From contig NZ_VLKE01000001.1 of NCBI RefSeq assembly GCF_007830265.1, positions 2,976,001 to 3,040,000 of the forward strand: DNA of 64,000 nt, in the 5' to 3' direction. Numbering within the stretch: the first letter of the stretch is position 1; each line of letters opens with the position of its first letter. The position numbers and the translations under genes were made by a program. The notes beneath the pieces were generated by a model. It was not told the origin of the DNA, made no database searches, and was given only the letters and a program-made list of their open reading frames with translations. The stretch is from Micromonospora olivasterospora (GTDB taxonomy: Bacteria; Actinomycetota; Actinomycetes; Mycobacteriales; Micromonosporaceae). Shown here in pieces: positions 45,084 to 53,905 of the stretch.

Positions 45084-45108
45084 CGCGGACCGGACGTACC
45101 GGTCCGCG
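45084..45108. terminator. Bidirectional terminator between ubiX and bldC
   Basis: CGCGGACCGG-ACGTA-CCGGTCCGCG is a perfect 10-bp stem with a 5-base loop between two convergent genes. No U-tract is needed to suspect termination in high-GC actinobacteria. Confidence 0.75.
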
Positions 45109-45127
45109 CCCCGTGTGGTTCACCCGG

Positions 45128-45400
45128 TCAGTACATCCCGGCGTTGGCCGGGCCGGCTCCCGGGCCCGGCGAGGTGGCCGGGCCGGCGTTGCGGGGCCTG
45201 CCCATGTCGTCGGACTCCTCCAGCATGCCCTCCCCCTCGAGCAGGGCCCGCACCTCGGATTCCCGGAATCGACGATGCCCGCCTGGAGTCCGGATGCTGC
45301 CTATCCGGCCGGCCGCCGCCCACCTGGTCACGGTCTTCGGATCCACCCGGAACAGCGCGGCGACCTCACCCGGTGTCAGCAGGCGATCTCCAGTGTCCAC
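45128..45400 (-). CDS. bldC: BldC-type MerR-like DNA-binding protein
   Basis: A 90-residue small regulator. The winged-helix core LLTPGEVAALFRVDPKTVTR, WAAAGRIGSIRTPGGHRRFR and ESEVRALLEG matches Streptomyces BldC almost residue for residue. BldC binds head-to-tail on direct repeats and delays development. The GTG at 45400 follows GAGGAGGGGG. It carries a 25-residue Pro/Gly/Ala-rich C-terminal tail that Streptomyces BldC lacks. An in-frame extension to 45490 is possible but lacks a good ribosome binding site. Confidence 0.9.
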   Translation of the reverse strand: MDTGDRLLTPGEVAALFRVDPKTVTRWAAAGRIGSIRTPGGHRRFRESEVRALLEGEGMLEESDDMGRPRNAGPATSPGPGAGPANAGMY

Positions 45401-45668
45401 AGCCCCCTCCTCGCGTCGACGAAGCCCCCGGCTGAACACACTGCCCCCGGCTGGTGCGAGCCCAGAGCCGTCATGAGGGACGTATGGCAATTACAGCACC
45501 AGCGACCTGGCCTGTCCGCCAAACGCGAAAAACGCACTGAGTGGGAAGTTAGTCAATGGTACTGGCGCGGTTCCCTCTTCACTCGGGGTCTGCGGACTCT
45601 CACCTTCTGCTCTCTGCAACGTGAGCCGGACGCCGAACGTTACGCCCGAACGACTAGGGTCACAGGAC

Positions 45669-46127
45669 GTGGACGCCATCGACCGGAGCCTCGTGGAGCT
45701 GCTGCGCGGCAACGCCCGACTCTCCTACGCCGAGTTGGCCCGCCAGGTCGGCCTGTCCGCCCCCGCGGTGCACGAGCGCGTCGGCAAGCTGGAGTCCAGC
45801 GGGGTGATCCGGGCGTACCGGGCCGAGGTGGAGCCCGAGGCGATCGGCCTGGGCGTGACCGCGCTGATCGGCATCGTCGAGGACTCCGGCGGGGACACCG
45901 ACGACGTGCTGGAGACGTTCCGGCGGATGCCGGAGATCGAGTCCTGTTACTTCATGGCCGGCGTCGAGTCGTTCCTGCTCAAGGCCCGGGTGGGCACGAT
46001 CGCCGAGCTCGAGCAGCTGATCGTACGGCTGAACCGGACGCCCGGGGTGGCCTCCACCCGGACGGGGATCGCGCTGTCGACGAAGTGGGAGAACCGCCCG
46101 CAGCCGATCGAGCCGCCCTCGGCCTGA
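45669..46127 (+). CDS. Lrp/AsnC-family transcriptional regulator
   Basis: A 152-residue regulator: HTH at about 3-50 (DAIDRSLVELLRGNARLSYA, ELARQVGLSAPAVHERVGKL) and an AsnC ligand/oligomerisation domain (about 65-145). The GTG at 45669 is favoured because TAGGGT, a good -10 box, lies 13 bases upstream, implying a nearly leaderless message; GTG at 45621 would extend it by 16 residues. The nearby PLP cysteine desulfhydrase-like gene suggests an amino-acid (perhaps cysteine) responsive switch. Confidence 0.87.
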   Translation: MDAIDRSLVELLRGNARLSYAELARQVGLSAPAVHERVGKLESSGVIRAYRAEVEPEAIGLGVTALIGIVEDSGGDTDDVLETFRRMPEIESCYFMAGVESFLLKARVGTIAELEQLIVRLNRTPGVASTRTGIALSTKWENRPQPIEPPSA

Positions 46128-46158
46128 CGGGCGCGTGCTCCAGGGTCACCGTGCGCCG

Positions 46159-46587
46159 ATGAGGACGACAGGGCGGGGCGCGGCCGTGGTCACCGGGGCC
46201 GCCGGCGGGCTCGGCCGCGGGATCGCCGCCGCGCTGCACGCCGACGGGTGGCAGGTGCTCCTCACCGACCTGGACGCCGACGCCGTGGCGGCCGTGGCCG
46301 CGCCGCTCGGCGGCTGGTCCCGGGCGCTGGACGTGCGGGACGAGGCCGCCTGCGTCGAGGTCGCCGCGGCGGCTGCGGGCCGGGTGGCCGGCGGGCTCGG
46401 GCTCTGGGTGAACAACGCCGGCGTCCTGACCACCGGGCCCGCCTGGACGCACGACGCGTCGACCCGGCGGCGGCTCGTGGAGGTGAACGCGCTCGGCGCC
46501 ATGACCGGGACCCTCGCCGCCCTGGCCGCGCGGGCGGCGCGGCAGGCCCGCCGGGCCCGACCGGACACGAGCCCACCTCGCTTGTAA
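46159..46587 (+). pseudogene. Truncated short-chain dehydrogenase
   Basis: Only the N-terminal half of an SDR is present: AAVVTGAAGGLGRGIAAAL (nucleotide-binding), LLTDLDADAV, LWVNNAGVLTTGP and [14 protein letters not shown]. After about residue 125 homology ends in an Ala/Arg-rich stretch and a stop, without the catalytic Ser and YxxxK. The next gene begins 10 bases later, so the loss is a deletion of about 130 codons, not a frameshift. It is almost certainly non-functional. Confidence 0.75.
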
Positions 46588-46597
46588 CGTTGCCGGC

Positions 46598-47692
46598 GTG
46601 ACTCATCTCGACCGGTGCGACGAGGCCAGCCGGACGTGGGTGACCGAGGCGATCGCCGCGGTCGAGGCCGACGCCAACCGGTCCGCCGACACCCACCTGC
46701 TGCCGTTCCCGCTGCCGCGGGAGTGGGGCATCGACCTCTACCTCAAGGACGAGTCGGTGCACCCGACCGGGTCGCTGAAGCACCGGCTGGCCCGCTCGCT
46801 GTTCCTGTACGGGCTCTGCAACGGCTGGATCGGCCCGGGTACGACGATCGTCGAGGCGTCCTCCGGTTCGACGGCGGTCTCCGAGGCGTACTTCGCCCGG
46901 ATGCTCGGGCTGCCGTTCATCGCGGTCATGCCGGCGTCCACGTCGCCCGAGAAGATCGCCCAGATCGAGTTCCAGGGCGGGCGCTGCCACCTGGTCGACG
47001 ACCCGGCCAAGGTGGTGGTCGAGGCGCGCTGGCTGGCCGAGGACTCGGGCGGCCGCTTCATGGACCAGTTCACGTACGCCGAGCGGGCCACCGACTGGCG
47101 GGGCAACAACAACATCGCCGAGTCGATCTACGCGCAGCTCGCGCTGGAGCGGCACCCCGTACCGGCGTGGATCGTGGTCGGCGCGGGCACGGGCGGCACC
47201 AGCGCCACCATCGGCCGCTACACCCGGTACCGTCGGCTGCCGACCAAGCTCTGCGTGGTCGACCCGGAGAACTCGGCGTTCTACCCGGCGTGGCAGGCCG
47301 GCGACTGGTCGGTGCGCACCGGCCAGGGCTCCCGGATCGAGGGGATCGGCCGGCCCGGCGTGGAGCTGTCCTTCCTGCCCAGCGTGGTGGACCGGATGGT
47401 CCAGGTGCCGGACGCCGCGTCGCTGGCCGCCATGCGGGCCGGCTCCGGCCTGCTCGGACGGCGGGTCGGCGGCTCCACCGGCACCAACCTCTGGGGCGCG
47501 TTCGGCCTCATCGCCGGGATGCTCGCCGAGGGCCGTACCGGCTCGGTGGTCACCCTGATCTGCGACCCCGGCGACCGGTACGCCGACACGTACTACGACG
47601 ACCGTTGGGTGGCCGAGCAGGGCCTCGACCTCGCCCCGCACCTGGCCACGATCGACCGCTTCCTCGTCACCGGCGCCTGGCCGGCGGGATAG
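46598..47692 (+). CDS. PLP-dependent cysteine synthase-family protein (Cds1-like L-cysteine desulfhydrase)
   Basis: A 364-residue fold type II PLP enzyme similar to Mycobacterium tuberculosis Cds1 (Rv3684), which degrades L-cysteine to sulfide, pyruvate and ammonia. The cofactor Lys is in [14 protein letters not shown] (about 57), the substrate loop in [16 protein letters not shown], and the phosphate-binding loop in [21 protein letters not shown] lies a few bases before the GTG start (46598), fitting a leaderless promoter created or exposed at the deletion in the SDR. Sulfide made this way supports respiration and redox balance. Confidence 0.82.
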   Translation: MTHLDRCDEASRTWVTEAIAAVEADANRSADTHLLPFPLPREWGIDLYLKDESVHPTGSLKHRLARSLFLYGLCNGWIGPGTTIVEASSGSTAVSEAYFARMLGLPFIAVMPASTSPEKIAQIEFQGGRCHLVDDPAKVVVEARWLAEDSGGRFMDQFTYAERATDWRGNNNIAESIYAQLALERHPVPAWIVVGAGTGGTSATIGRYTRYRRLPTKLCVVDPENSAFYPAWQAGDWSVRTGQGSRIEGIGRPGVELSFLPSVVDRMVQVPDAASLAAMRAGSGLLGRRVGGSTGTNLWGAFGLIAGMLAEGRTGSVVTLICDPGDRYADTYYDDRWVAEQGLDLAPHLATIDRFLVTGAWPAG

Positions 47693-47696
47693 GGCG

Positions 47697-48326
47697 TCAG
47701 CGGGGGGCGACGCGCTCGGCGAGGCCGGGGTAGCGGACCACCCAGCCGTCCGCGTCGACGTCGAGGTCGGCGGTGAACGTGTCGCTGGCGAAGCGGATCC
47801 GGCCCGGGCCGAGGGCCGTGTAGACCTGCTCGGCGGCGACCACCGTCAGGCTGGGCACCAGCACCCACGCCACGGTGACCCGGCGGGCCGTCTCCGGCGT
47901 CGCCGAGACGAGCCCGAGCCGGCGTACCGGCAGGATGTTGAACAGCACCGAACCGCCGAGGTCGACGTCGACGGCGTCGACCAGCCGGCCCGGGTCGTCG
48001 GCGCCCGGCAGCCCGGCCGGGGGATGCCCGGCGGCGCGCAGCGCCGCGTCCAGGTCGCCCTGCTCCGACGCGGTCGCCCGCCATCGGCCGTCGCCCGCCT
48101 CCAGCCGTACGCCCCGCTGCCAGCCCGCGCCCTCCGCCTCCACCTCCACCCGCGTGGTGACCCAGTCGGGGCCGGTCGTGAGCTGGTAGCGGCACGTGTA
48201 GGGGATCGGGTCGACGGCGAGCGCGACACCCCGCGCCCGCAGCCCGCCGCGGTCGTCGAGCACCGCGTGTTCGGCACCGGCGGTGTCCGTCCGGGTCCAG
48301 AGGATCGACTTCGGCAAGGTCGCCAT
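47697..48326 (-). CDS. Putative glycolipid-binding family protein (PF06475-like)
   Basis: A 209-residue protein recognised by SILWTRTDTAGAEHAVLDD near the start, then YTCRYQLTTGPDWVTTRVEV, and YPGLAERV at the end. The family (YfaZ/glycolipid-binding-like beta-barrel) has no firm function. No signal peptide or membrane segment. The ATG at 48326 gives the usual start; the stop is 5 bases from that of the convergent Cds1-like gene. Confidence 0.7.
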   Translation of the reverse strand: MATLPKSILWTRTDTAGAEHAVLDDRGGLRARGVALAVDPIPYTCRYQLTTGPDWVTTRVEVEAEGAGWQRGVRLEAGDGRWRATASEQGDLDAALRAAGHPPAGLPGADDPGRLVDAVDVDLGGSVLFNILPVRRLGLVSATPETARRVTVAWVLVPSLTVVAAEQVYTALGPGRIRFASDTFTADLDVDADGWVVRYPGLAERVAPR

Positions 48327-48374
48327 GGACCGGACGTTACGCCATCCGTCGGGCACCGGCCGCACATGCGAGGA

Positions 48375-48406
48375 CGCCGCCGCGGAGCGCGGGCTCCGCG
48401 GCGGCG
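48375..48406 (-). terminator. Strong terminator hairpin downstream of the helicase gene
   Basis: CGCCGCCGCGGAGC and GCTCCGCGGCGGCG form a perfect 14-bp stem with a GCGG loop. It lies 20 bases past the helicase stop and 49 bases upstream of the next minus-strand gene, insulating the two. Confidence 0.8.
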
Positions 48407-48425
48407 TTCCAGGTGTCGTCCGGGA

Positions 48426-50264
48426 TCAGTGGGTACGCGCCGGCGGCCGTCCGCCGAACCCGCGCCGGTCCTCCCGCGGCCGGTCGTCGCGGCCGCGCCC
48501 CTCCGGGCGGAAGCCGCCCCGTCGGTCGCCGGTACGCGGGTCGCCGCCCCGCTCGCCCCGCTCCGTGAAGCGCCGCTCGCCCTGCGGGCGGTCGCCGAAG
48601 CGCCCCTCGCCCTGCGGGCGGTCGCCGAAACGCCCCTCGCCCTGCGGGCGGTCGCCGAAACGCCGCTCGCCCTGCGGGCGGTCGCCGAAACGCCCCTCGC
48701 CCCGCGCGTCCCGATCCGCGTAGCGTCCCTCGCCCCGTGGCCGGTCGCCGAAACGGCGCTCGCGGTCGGCGAAGCGGCGCTCATCGCGGTCACCGGGGTG
48801 GCGTTCGTCGCGGCTGCCGTGGCGCGCCTCGCCGCGGCCGTCCCGGTCCGCGTACCGCCGCTCGCCCCGCCCGTCCCGCTCGAAGCGGCGCGGGCCGGAC
48901 GGGCGGTCGCCGGACCGGCGCGGGGCCGGCGGCTCGTCGCGCACCGGGACGCCGCTGGGCTCGCGGGCGCCGGTCAGCTCGGCCAGCGCCGGGTCGCCGG
49001 CCCGGACCTGGGTCTGCGCCGGCTCGACACCGGCCTTCTCCAGCATCGCGAGGGTGGTCCGCCGCTGCTTGGGCAGCACCAGCGTGGCCACCGCCCCGGA
49101 CTCGCCGGCCCGGGCGGTACGCCCCGCGCGGTGCAGGTAGTCCTTCGGGTCCTTCGGCGGGTCCACGTGCAGCACCAGGGAGACCCCGTCGACGTGGATG
49201 CCCCGGGCCGCCACGTCGGTGGCGACCAGCACGTTCATCCGGCCCTCGCGGAACTCGGCGAGGGTGCGGGTACGCATCCGCTGGGTCTTGCCGCCGTGCA
49301 GGCCGCCGGCCCGTACACCGACCGCGGCGAGCTGCTGGACCAGCCGGTCCACCCCGAGCTGGGTACGGGCGAAGAGCATGGTCCGGCCGTCCCGGGCCGC
49401 GATGGACGCCGCGACGGCGAACTTGTCGTGCGGGGGGATCAGCAGCAGGTGGTGATCCATGGTGGACACCGCGGCGGTCGGCGGCGCGGTCGAGTGGGTC
49501 ACCGGGTCGGTCATGAACCGCTTGACCAGCGTGTCGACGTCACCGTCCAGGGTGGCCGAGAACAGCAGCCGCTGGGCGTCGGCCGGGGTCTTCGCCAGCA
49601 GCTCGGTGACCTCCGGCAGGAAGCCCATGTCGGCCATCTGGTCCGCCTCGTCGAGCACCGTCACCTCGACGTCGTCCAGCCGGCAGACGCCCCGGGCGAT
49701 GAGGTCGGCCAGCCGCCCCGGCGTGGCCACGACGATCTCCACGCCCCGGTTGAGCGCGTCGATCTGCCGGTCGTACGGCACGCCGCCCACGGCCGTCTTC
49801 AGGAACACGCCGACCGCCTTGCCGAGCGGCATGAGCGCGTCGTTGACCTGCATGGCCAGCTCCCGGGTGGGCACCAGTACCAGGGCCTTCGGGTGCAGCG
49901 GGCGGGCCCGCCCGCCGTCGGCGACCCGGGCGATCACCGGCAGGCCGAAGGCGAGGGTCTTGCCGGAGCCGGTCTGACCCCGGCCGAGGACGTCCCGCCC
50001 GGCCAGGGCGTCCGGGACGGTGGCCCGTTGGATCGGGAACGGGGTGGTGATGCCCTGCCGGTCGAGCGCCCGGACCAGCGGCCTGGGCAGCCCGAGCCCG
50101 GCGAAGTCGACGTCGGCTTCGGCTTCGGTCGTCGCGTCGGCCTCGTCGACCTGGGCCGCGCCGGTCGGGGCGTCCACGGCCTCGGCGGGGGCGGTGTCGG
50201 CGTTCTCCCCGGTCGGGGCGTCGAAAACGGACGGGAACGTGCTGGGATCAGCAAAGGTGGTCAA
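48426..50264 (-). CDS. DEAD-box RNA helicase with Arg/Gly-rich tail
   Basis: A 612-residue ATP-dependent RNA helicase. Motifs in order: Q motif FPIQRATVPDALAG, I GQTGSGKT, Ia PTRELAMQV, Ib ATPGRL, II VLDEADQMADMGF, III FSATL, V ATDVAARGIHVDG and VI HRAGRTARAG. The last 190 residues are a disordered basic tail of RxGDRPxGE-type repeats that would bind RNA. The start is taken as TTG at 50264, with AAAGG 6 bases upstream and the family start LTTFADPSTFPSVFD; an upstream ATG at 50345 lacks a ribosome binding site. Usual role: ribosome assembly or cold adaptation. Confidence 0.9.
   Translation of the reverse strand: MTTFADPSTFPSVFDAPTGENADTAPAEAVDAPTGAAQVDEADATTEAEADVDFAGLGLPRPLVRALDRQGITTPFPIQRATVPDALAGRDVLGRGQTGSGKTLAFGLPVIARVADGGRARPLHPKALVLVPTRELAMQVNDALMPLGKAVGVFLKTAVGGVPYDRQIDALNRGVEIVVATPGRLADLIARGVCRLDDVEVTVLDEADQMADMGFLPEVTELLAKTPADAQRLLFSATLDGDVDTLVKRFMTDPVTHSTAPPTAAVSTMDHHLLLIPPHDKFAVAASIAARDGRTMLFARTQLGVDRLVQQLAAVGVRAGGLHGGKTQRMRTRTLAEFREGRMNVLVATDVAARGIHVDGVSLVLHVDPPKDPKDYLHRAGRTARAGESGAVATLVLPKQRRTTLAMLEKAGVEPAQTQVRAGDPALAELTGAREPSGVPVRDEPPAPRRSGDRPSGPRRFERDGRGERRYADRDGRGEARHGSRDERHPGDRDERRFADRERRFGDRPRGEGRYADRDARGEGRFGDRPQGERRFGDRPQGEGRFGDRPQGEGRFGDRPQGERRFTERGERGGDPRTGDRRGGFRPEGRGRDDRPREDRRGFGGRPPARTH
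48571..48690. repeat. Four 30-bp in-frame repeats in the helicase tail
   Basis: The unit CGCCCCTCGCCCTGCGGGCG followed by GTCGCCGAAA recurs four times (48571, 48601, 48631, 48661) with one or two base changes. It encodes RFGDRPQGEG/R on the minus strand. Such units can change copy number by slippage without affecting the catalytic core. Confidence 0.85.
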
Positions 50265-50461
50265 GAAATGCCTTTCGAGCGGGGCGCATCTTCGCGATGG
50301 CCTGTCGCAGCTGAACGCCGCCGAATCGCCCGCAAGACCGCCCATGGGCGCGCGTTGCGCGCGCCAGGTCAGTGATCACTACAAGTGTACGGCGGCGCGG
50401 CGAACCCGCCACTGCACCGTCGGGCGGTAGTGGGCGGGCTCACCTCCCGGTCGGGCCGGCG

Positions 50462-52009
50462 TCAGCTGTCGAGCAGGCCGCCCATCAGGCCGTTCATCGC
50501 GTCCCCCGCCAGCAGCACGACGAGCAGCCCGATCGCGACCAGGACGGCCAGCGACGCCACGAGGACGATCACCACCTTCCTGGTGCTGGACCGGGGCGTG
50601 GGGGAGTCCGACCAGCCCTGCGCCAGGATGTGCCCCGTCAGCGAGCCGGAGGTCTCCAGCGACCCGCCGGGCGGGAGGGCGACCGTGGCGAACCCGGGGC
50701 CGTCCGTGCCGTAGGCGGCGCTGGCCAGGTCCACGGTCCCCGGGTCCGGGCGGCCTCCGGAACCCCAGGCGGGCGCGCGGCTCCCCGGCGCCCCGCCGCT
50801 CGGGCTGGTGGGCGTCGTCGACCAGGCGACGGTGGGCGAGGCGCCGTACGTCGTTGGCGTGGGGGTGGCGGGGGCCGCGTCGGGCGCGGGGTCGTGCGGG
50901 GTGGGCGGGCTGGTGGGCGTCGACCAGGCGACGGTGGGCGAGGCGCCGTACGTCGTTGGCGTGGGGTGGCGGGGCCGCGTCGGGCGCGGGGTCGTGCCGG
51001 GTCGCCGGGCTGGTGGGCGGCGGCCAGGACGGCAGCGCGGGCGCCGGAACGACCGGCGGCGGGGCGGCCGGCGCCTGCGCCGACGCGGTCATCGGCGGCG
51101 GCGGGAACGGCGGCGCCGGCCTCGGCGCGGGCGGCGGTGGAGCCGGCGGCACCGGCGGCGCGGGCGGCGGGCTGGGCGGACCGGGAACCGGCGGCGGGCT
51201 GGGCGGACCGGGAACCGGCGGCGGGCTCGGCGGCACCGGGCCGGGGCCGGGCGGCGGGAGCGGCCCGGGCCGGGCGGCTGCGGGCCGGGTGCCGGCGGCG
51301 TGGGCTGGGGCCGCGGCGGGGCCGGCGCAGGCGGTACGGGACCCGGTACGGGCGGCGTCGGTGGCACGGGCGGAACGGGACCGGGCACGGGCGGCGTGGG
51401 CGACGGCGGGTGCGGTCCCGGTACGGGCGGGAGGGGCGCCGGGGCGGGCTCCGGTTCCGGGGTGGGCGGCACGGGCGGCTCGGCGGGCTCCGGTGGCCGG
51501 GCCGGCTCCGGCGGTTCCGGGTTCACCGGGGCGGACCGGTACACCTTGGCACCGCCGGTCACCGGTCCGGCGGCCGCGTCCGCCCCGGGTGTGGCGACGC
51601 GCAGGCCCGGCACGGAGGCGCTGGCCCGGGCCGCACCGGCCGCCCCGGTTCGTTGGCCCGGCACGACGGAGGCCGGCGGTGCGCTCGCCGGGCTGGCGGG
51701 GCCCGCGGGTGCCGCCGGACCGCCGGCAGCGGCGGCTCCGCCGCCCAGGGTCGCGCCCGGCGCGCCCGCACGGTACGTCGTGCCGGTTCCGCCCCTGGCC
51801 GGCAGCGCCGCCCCCGCCGGGGGCGCGGTGACGGTGGCGACGCTGGCCCGGGCCCGGGCGGCGGTCGCACGCCCGGCCGGCTCGGCCCGGCCGTCGTCGG
51901 ACGCGTCCGCGCTCAGCGGGCCGTCAGCGAGCGGGGCTTCGGCCGGGTCGGCCGTACGGTCGGCGGGGCCGGAGTCGGCCGTCCGCGCCGGAACGTCTTG
52001 CTCGCCCAT
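50462..52009 (-). CDS. Pro/Ala-rich single-pass membrane protein (frameshifted as given)
   Basis: The ATG at 52009 follows GGAGGGCGACC. It opens a low-complexity protein (MGEQDVPARTADSGPADRTA, later PVNPEPPEPARPPEPAEPP). Near 51265 and again near 50963-50974 the natural Pro-rich frame moves to another phase, ending with LASAAYGTDGPGFATVALPP, GGSLETSG and a C-terminal membrane helix VVIVLVASLAVLVAIGLLVV. The second break lies in copy two of a 105-bp duplication; copy one has GGGGG where copy two has GGGG at two places. With those bases restored the frame is continuous. No domain is recognised; the long Pro-rich cytoplasmic region and one helix suggest an anchor or scaffold. Confidence 0.6.
50808..51012. 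repeat. About 105-bp tandem duplication in the Pro-rich gene
   Basis: The segment starting GTGGGCGTCGTCGACCAGGC at 50808 is repeated from 50913. It encodes TTYGASPTVAWST and DPAPDAAP on the minus strand. Copy two lacks one G in each of two G5 runs (50963-50966, 50971-50974) and three bases elsewhere, which breaks the reading frame in that copy only. Confidence 0.75.
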
Positions 52010-52138
52010 GGTCGCCCTCCGTGCCCGCACTCGCCCCGCCGGCCACGGCGTGAGGCCGCGGGGTTCTCCGTGTCACGGTGCCACATCCCGGCCCGGCCGC
52101 ACAGCCGGAGTGGACGGTTGCGGCAGGCCGACCGCGGC

Positions 52139-53672
52139 TCAGGCGTCCGGCGATCCGCTGGCGCTCGCCGCCGGGCTGCTCGCCTTCGCCGACTTCGACG
52201 GGTCACCGGACGACGACGCGGCCGGCGAACCCGCCGACGAAGTGGACGGCTGGCCGCTCGGGGCCCCCGTGGTGGTCGTCGGCTCGGGGGTCGCCGAGCC
52301 CGTGGGCGTGGGAGTGGGCGTCGGGGTCGTCGGCTTCGGCGTGACGCTGGGCGTCGGGGTCGGGGTCGTCGGCTTCGGCGTGACGCTGGGGGTGGGGTCG
52401 GCTTCGGCGTCGGCGGCTTGGTCGTCGGCGTGGGGCGGGCGTGGGCGGGGCGGGCACGGCCCCGACGACCCGGGTGGCGGCGTACATCCGGGACCAGGCG
52501 ACCTGGGAGATCTTCACGCGCTGGCCGGTGGTGGGGGCCTGCACCATCTTGCCGCCGCCGAGGTACATGCCCATGTGATAGATCGTCGTCCAGCTGCTGC
52601 CCGAGGCGAAGAAGATCAGGTCGCCGGGGAGCATGGCGTCGCGGCTCACGGCGCGGGCGCGGGTGGCGTAGTACTGGTCGCGGGAGACCCGGGGCAGCCC
52701 GTAGTAGCCCGCCGACCGGTACGCCGCGTACACCAGGCCGGAGCAGTCGAACGTGTCGGGGCCCTCGGCGGCCCACTCGTACCAGTCGCCGAGCTGGGCC
52801 AGGGCGTAGCGGACCGCGCCCAGCGCGGTGGGGTGCGCGACGAGGCCGTTGGCGCTCTGCCCCTGGACGTACGACGCGCCGAGCCGCTGCTCGACCGCCT
52901 CCTGCTGGCGCTCCAGCTCGATCAGCTGCTCGGCGTTGTCCTTGCGCAGCTTGAGCAGCTTCGTCTCCTGCTCGTGGAGCGACTTCTCCACGGCGGTGTA
53001 CTGCTCACGGACGGTGCGCATCCGCGGGTCGGCGGCTGTCCACGCCTGGTACGCGATCTGCTCGGCGGCGCGGGCCCGGCTCAGCTCGCCGGCGGCGGCG
53101 GTGGTCGCCCCGTCGGTCTGCTCGCCCCGGCTGAGCTGCCGGAGCAGGGAGAGGTCGCGCAGGTCCCGGGCGAACTCGCCGGGCGGCAGCGCGGCGGCGG
53201 CCTTCAGCGCGGCGGCCGCGGCGCGGTCGGCGCCCTCCTGCGCGCGGGCCAGGTTGTCGCGGGCGGTCTTCAGGTCACGGTCGGCGGTGGCGAACTGGGC
53301 CTCCGCGTCGGCGCGTTGCTGGCGCAGCCCGAGCAGTTGGTCGCCGAGGAGGCCGACCTGGGTCTCGGCGGCGGCGATGGCCGCGGCGAGCGGGCCGTTG
53401 CCGAGCGGCGCCACGGGGGAGGTCGGACCCGGCGTGCCGGTCAGTCCACCTGGGCCGGTCGCGCCGGGCAGCCGCAGGCCGCCGGCTGCCACGGGGCGGG
53501 AGCCGGTGTCGGGAACGACGTTGGGCAGCGGCGGTTCGGCGTACGCGGGGGCCGCGATCGCCGCCGCGGCGACCGCGCTGAGCAGCGCGGACCAGAGCGC
53601 CGGCCGGAGCACCGGGGAGATCAGTGGACGCCACCGTCGTTGCCGTTGTCGTCCCTGCCCGCTCTGCGCCAT
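52139..53672 (-). CDS. Secreted NlpC/P60 cell-wall hydrolase (frameshifted tail)
   Basis: A peptidoglycan endopeptidase. A signal peptide (WSALLSAVAAAAIAAPAYA) is followed by a long coiled coil (about 95-285), as in RipA-type hydrolases. The NlpC/P60 domain (about 295-410) has catalytic Cys in DTFDCSGLVYAAYRSAG and His in TIYHMGMYLGGGKMVQAP. As given, the frame ends at 52203 with a His/Asp/Arg-rich tail. Adding one base at each GGGG run at 52432-52435 and 52394-52397 gives a natural Thr/Pro tail (TPTPSVTPKPTTPTPTP) ending SASGSPDA at a stop at 52139-52141. GGGGAGCGG precedes the ATG. It likely cuts stem peptides during division or growth. Confidence 0.82.
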
Positions 53673-53905
53673 TCCGCTCCCCGTCCGGCGTGGTTCGGCC
53701 GCGCCCGTGGGGCGCGGTGGGGCACCGCGAAGTGGCCCGCCCCAACCTGTCTTACCGTACGGACGCAGCGATGTCGATGCGCGGAGGGTAACGACCGGCT
53801 GAGAGTACCGGTGAGGTACGTCGCTGCGGCCGACCGGGCGGCGGGCCTGTCGGCCATCCGACGTAGGCTCGAACCGGACCGCAGGTGGAAGGGACGTGGC
53901 TTTCG
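53673..53905. promoter_or_regulatory. Divergent spacer between the NlpC/P60 and mqnE genes
   Basis: This 233-base spacer holds the promoters of two divergent genes. GTAGGCT at about 53863 is a plausible -10 for mqnE. ACGCAGCGATGT (about 53763) and ACGTCGCTGCGG (about 53816) form imperfect inverted arms. No riboswitch consensus was recognised upstream of the hydrolase gene. Confidence 0.35.

Noticed and set aside
48024..50375. 783-codon plus-strand frame opposite the DEAD-box helicase
   Set aside because: Shadow of the helicase gene; its repeats are the reverse of the helicase RGG-like tail and no family is recognisable.
53673..53790. c-di-AMP (ydaO) riboswitch upstream of the NlpC/P60 gene
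   Set aside because: Such leaders are common for actinobacterial hydrolases, but the conserved ydaO sequence blocks are not present here.
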